Below are positions 63,470-64,000 of a DNA stretch of 64,000 nucleotides, piece by piece. Position 1 is the first letter of the stretch, and each line of letters opens with the position of its first letter. The translations under genes were made by a program, and so were the position numbers. The notes beneath the pieces are model-generated. The model was not told the origin of the DNA. It saw only the letters and a list, made by a program, of their open reading frames with translations, and ran no database searches. Source of the DNA: Prorocentrum cordatum. Taxonomy: Eukaryota; Sar; Dinophyceae; Prorocentrales; Prorocentraceae. The stretch lies in contig CAUYUJ010004780.1 in NCBI GenBank assembly GCA_963575745.1, positions 925,176 through 989,175 of the forward strand, read 5' to 3'.

Positions 63470-64000
63470 CAAGAGGGCGCCAGGACAGGCCCAGAGGGCC
63501 CCAATATGCCTATGGGACGGCCGAAGAGGGCCCCGAGTCGCCGAAAGATCGCCCCAGAAGATGGTCTCAAAATGGCCCAAGAGATCCCCAAGGCGCCCCA
63601 AGAGTCCTCCAAGAGGCTTCCCAAGAGGGCGCCAACAAGGACAACTCTTTGATTGTTTTTGAAGCGTTTTCGTATTCTCGCCTTTTCGGCTTCCCGACGC
63701 TCCAAGATGGCACAAGAGGCCCCCAGGGTCACCCCAAGATGACCCCAGAGTCTTTTACGATGGCCCAACAACAGCCCAAGATGGGCCCAAGAGGCCTACA
63801 AGACGGCCTCCTCGCAGGACGGCTCCAAGAGAGGGCCCAGACGGGGGACCCGAACTGACATTTCGAGCCCTGGGCCTCCAAAAGGCCCACAAGGAGGCCC
63901 CACGAGACCCCAAAGAGGTCCCCAGGAGGCCCCCAAGACGCCTCGAGGATGATTCGAGAGGCGTCCAAGAAGCTCCCAAGAGGCACCCAAGAGGCTCCCA
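63470..64000 (+). repeat. CCAAGAG repeat array, runs off the window
   Basis: CCCAAGAGG, CCAAGATGGC and related motifs at about 11-bp multiples. The core at 63652-63705 (GTATTCTCGCCTTTTCGGC) is the complement of the core seen in the 10 kb array, so the core is inverted relative to the flanking motifs. It continues beyond 64000. Confidence 0.85.

Noticed and set aside
1-64000. tRNA, rRNA, SL RNA genes and 5S genes
   Set aside because: No cloverleaf, rRNA core or leader followed by a GT donor was recognised by eye. A covariance-model search would be decisive.

Overview
The window looks like intergenic chromosomal DNA of a dinoflagellate, in the style of Prorocentrum, Polarella or Symbiodiniaceae. 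The base composition is very GC-rich. Almost all non-repetitive sequence is decayed retroelement. There are also copies of the dinoflagellate trans-spliced leader (DinoSL): one exact full-length relic at 39271-39292 and a tandem pair at 30710-30746. I found no convincing intact host gene and no rRNA or tRNA. No prokaryotic gene organisation (operons, ribosome binding sites) is visible. Most long open frames in the window run through micro- or minisatellites and are not genes.

Layout, left to right. 1-1690: a TCC microsatellite and a composite repeat module that recurs at about 11.6-12.2 kb (inverted) and 48.8-49.4 kb. 1700-9470, minus strand: a LINE-type element, called LINE-C here, with ORF1, endonuclease and reverse transcriptase (RT). 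Its RT is split by a 2.5 kb minisatellite-bearing insertion flanked by an 11-bp direct repeat. 9.9-13.8 kb: a repeat field with an array of a ~11-bp CCAAGAG-type motif, microsatellites and a foldback element. 13982-22549, minus: a decayed Copia-type LTR retrotransposon (gag, integrase, RT, RNase H) between short diverged LTRs. 22.5-25.3 kb: trinucleotide microsatellites. 25330-30746, minus: LINE-A, carrying two tandem DinoSL relics at its 5' end. 31280-34240, minus: unrecognised open frames, including a protein with an internally duplicated ~80-residue Trp-rich domain. 34248-39292, minus: LINE-B, the best preserved LINE, with the exact DinoSL relic at its 5' end. 39.3-41.2 kb: GGA microsatellite and more CCAAGAG repeats. 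41276-47109, plus: a DIRS-like retroelement (gag-like, RT-RNase H, tyrosine recombinase). 47.5-49.7 kb: an ambiguous open region, a third composite module and a degenerate tandem SL relic. 50.5-64 kb: tandem repeats of several families, a second foldback element, a 98% identical 191-bp duplication, a 2.5 kb G-rich satellite, a 14-bp array, and more CCAAGAG repeats.

The elements do not form a working pathway. Each is a retrotransposon carrying its own gag/ORF1 and pol functions, and each has frameshifts, stops or lost catalytic residues. Together they record repeated reverse transcription of trans-spliced mRNA, followed by decay and satellite expansion.
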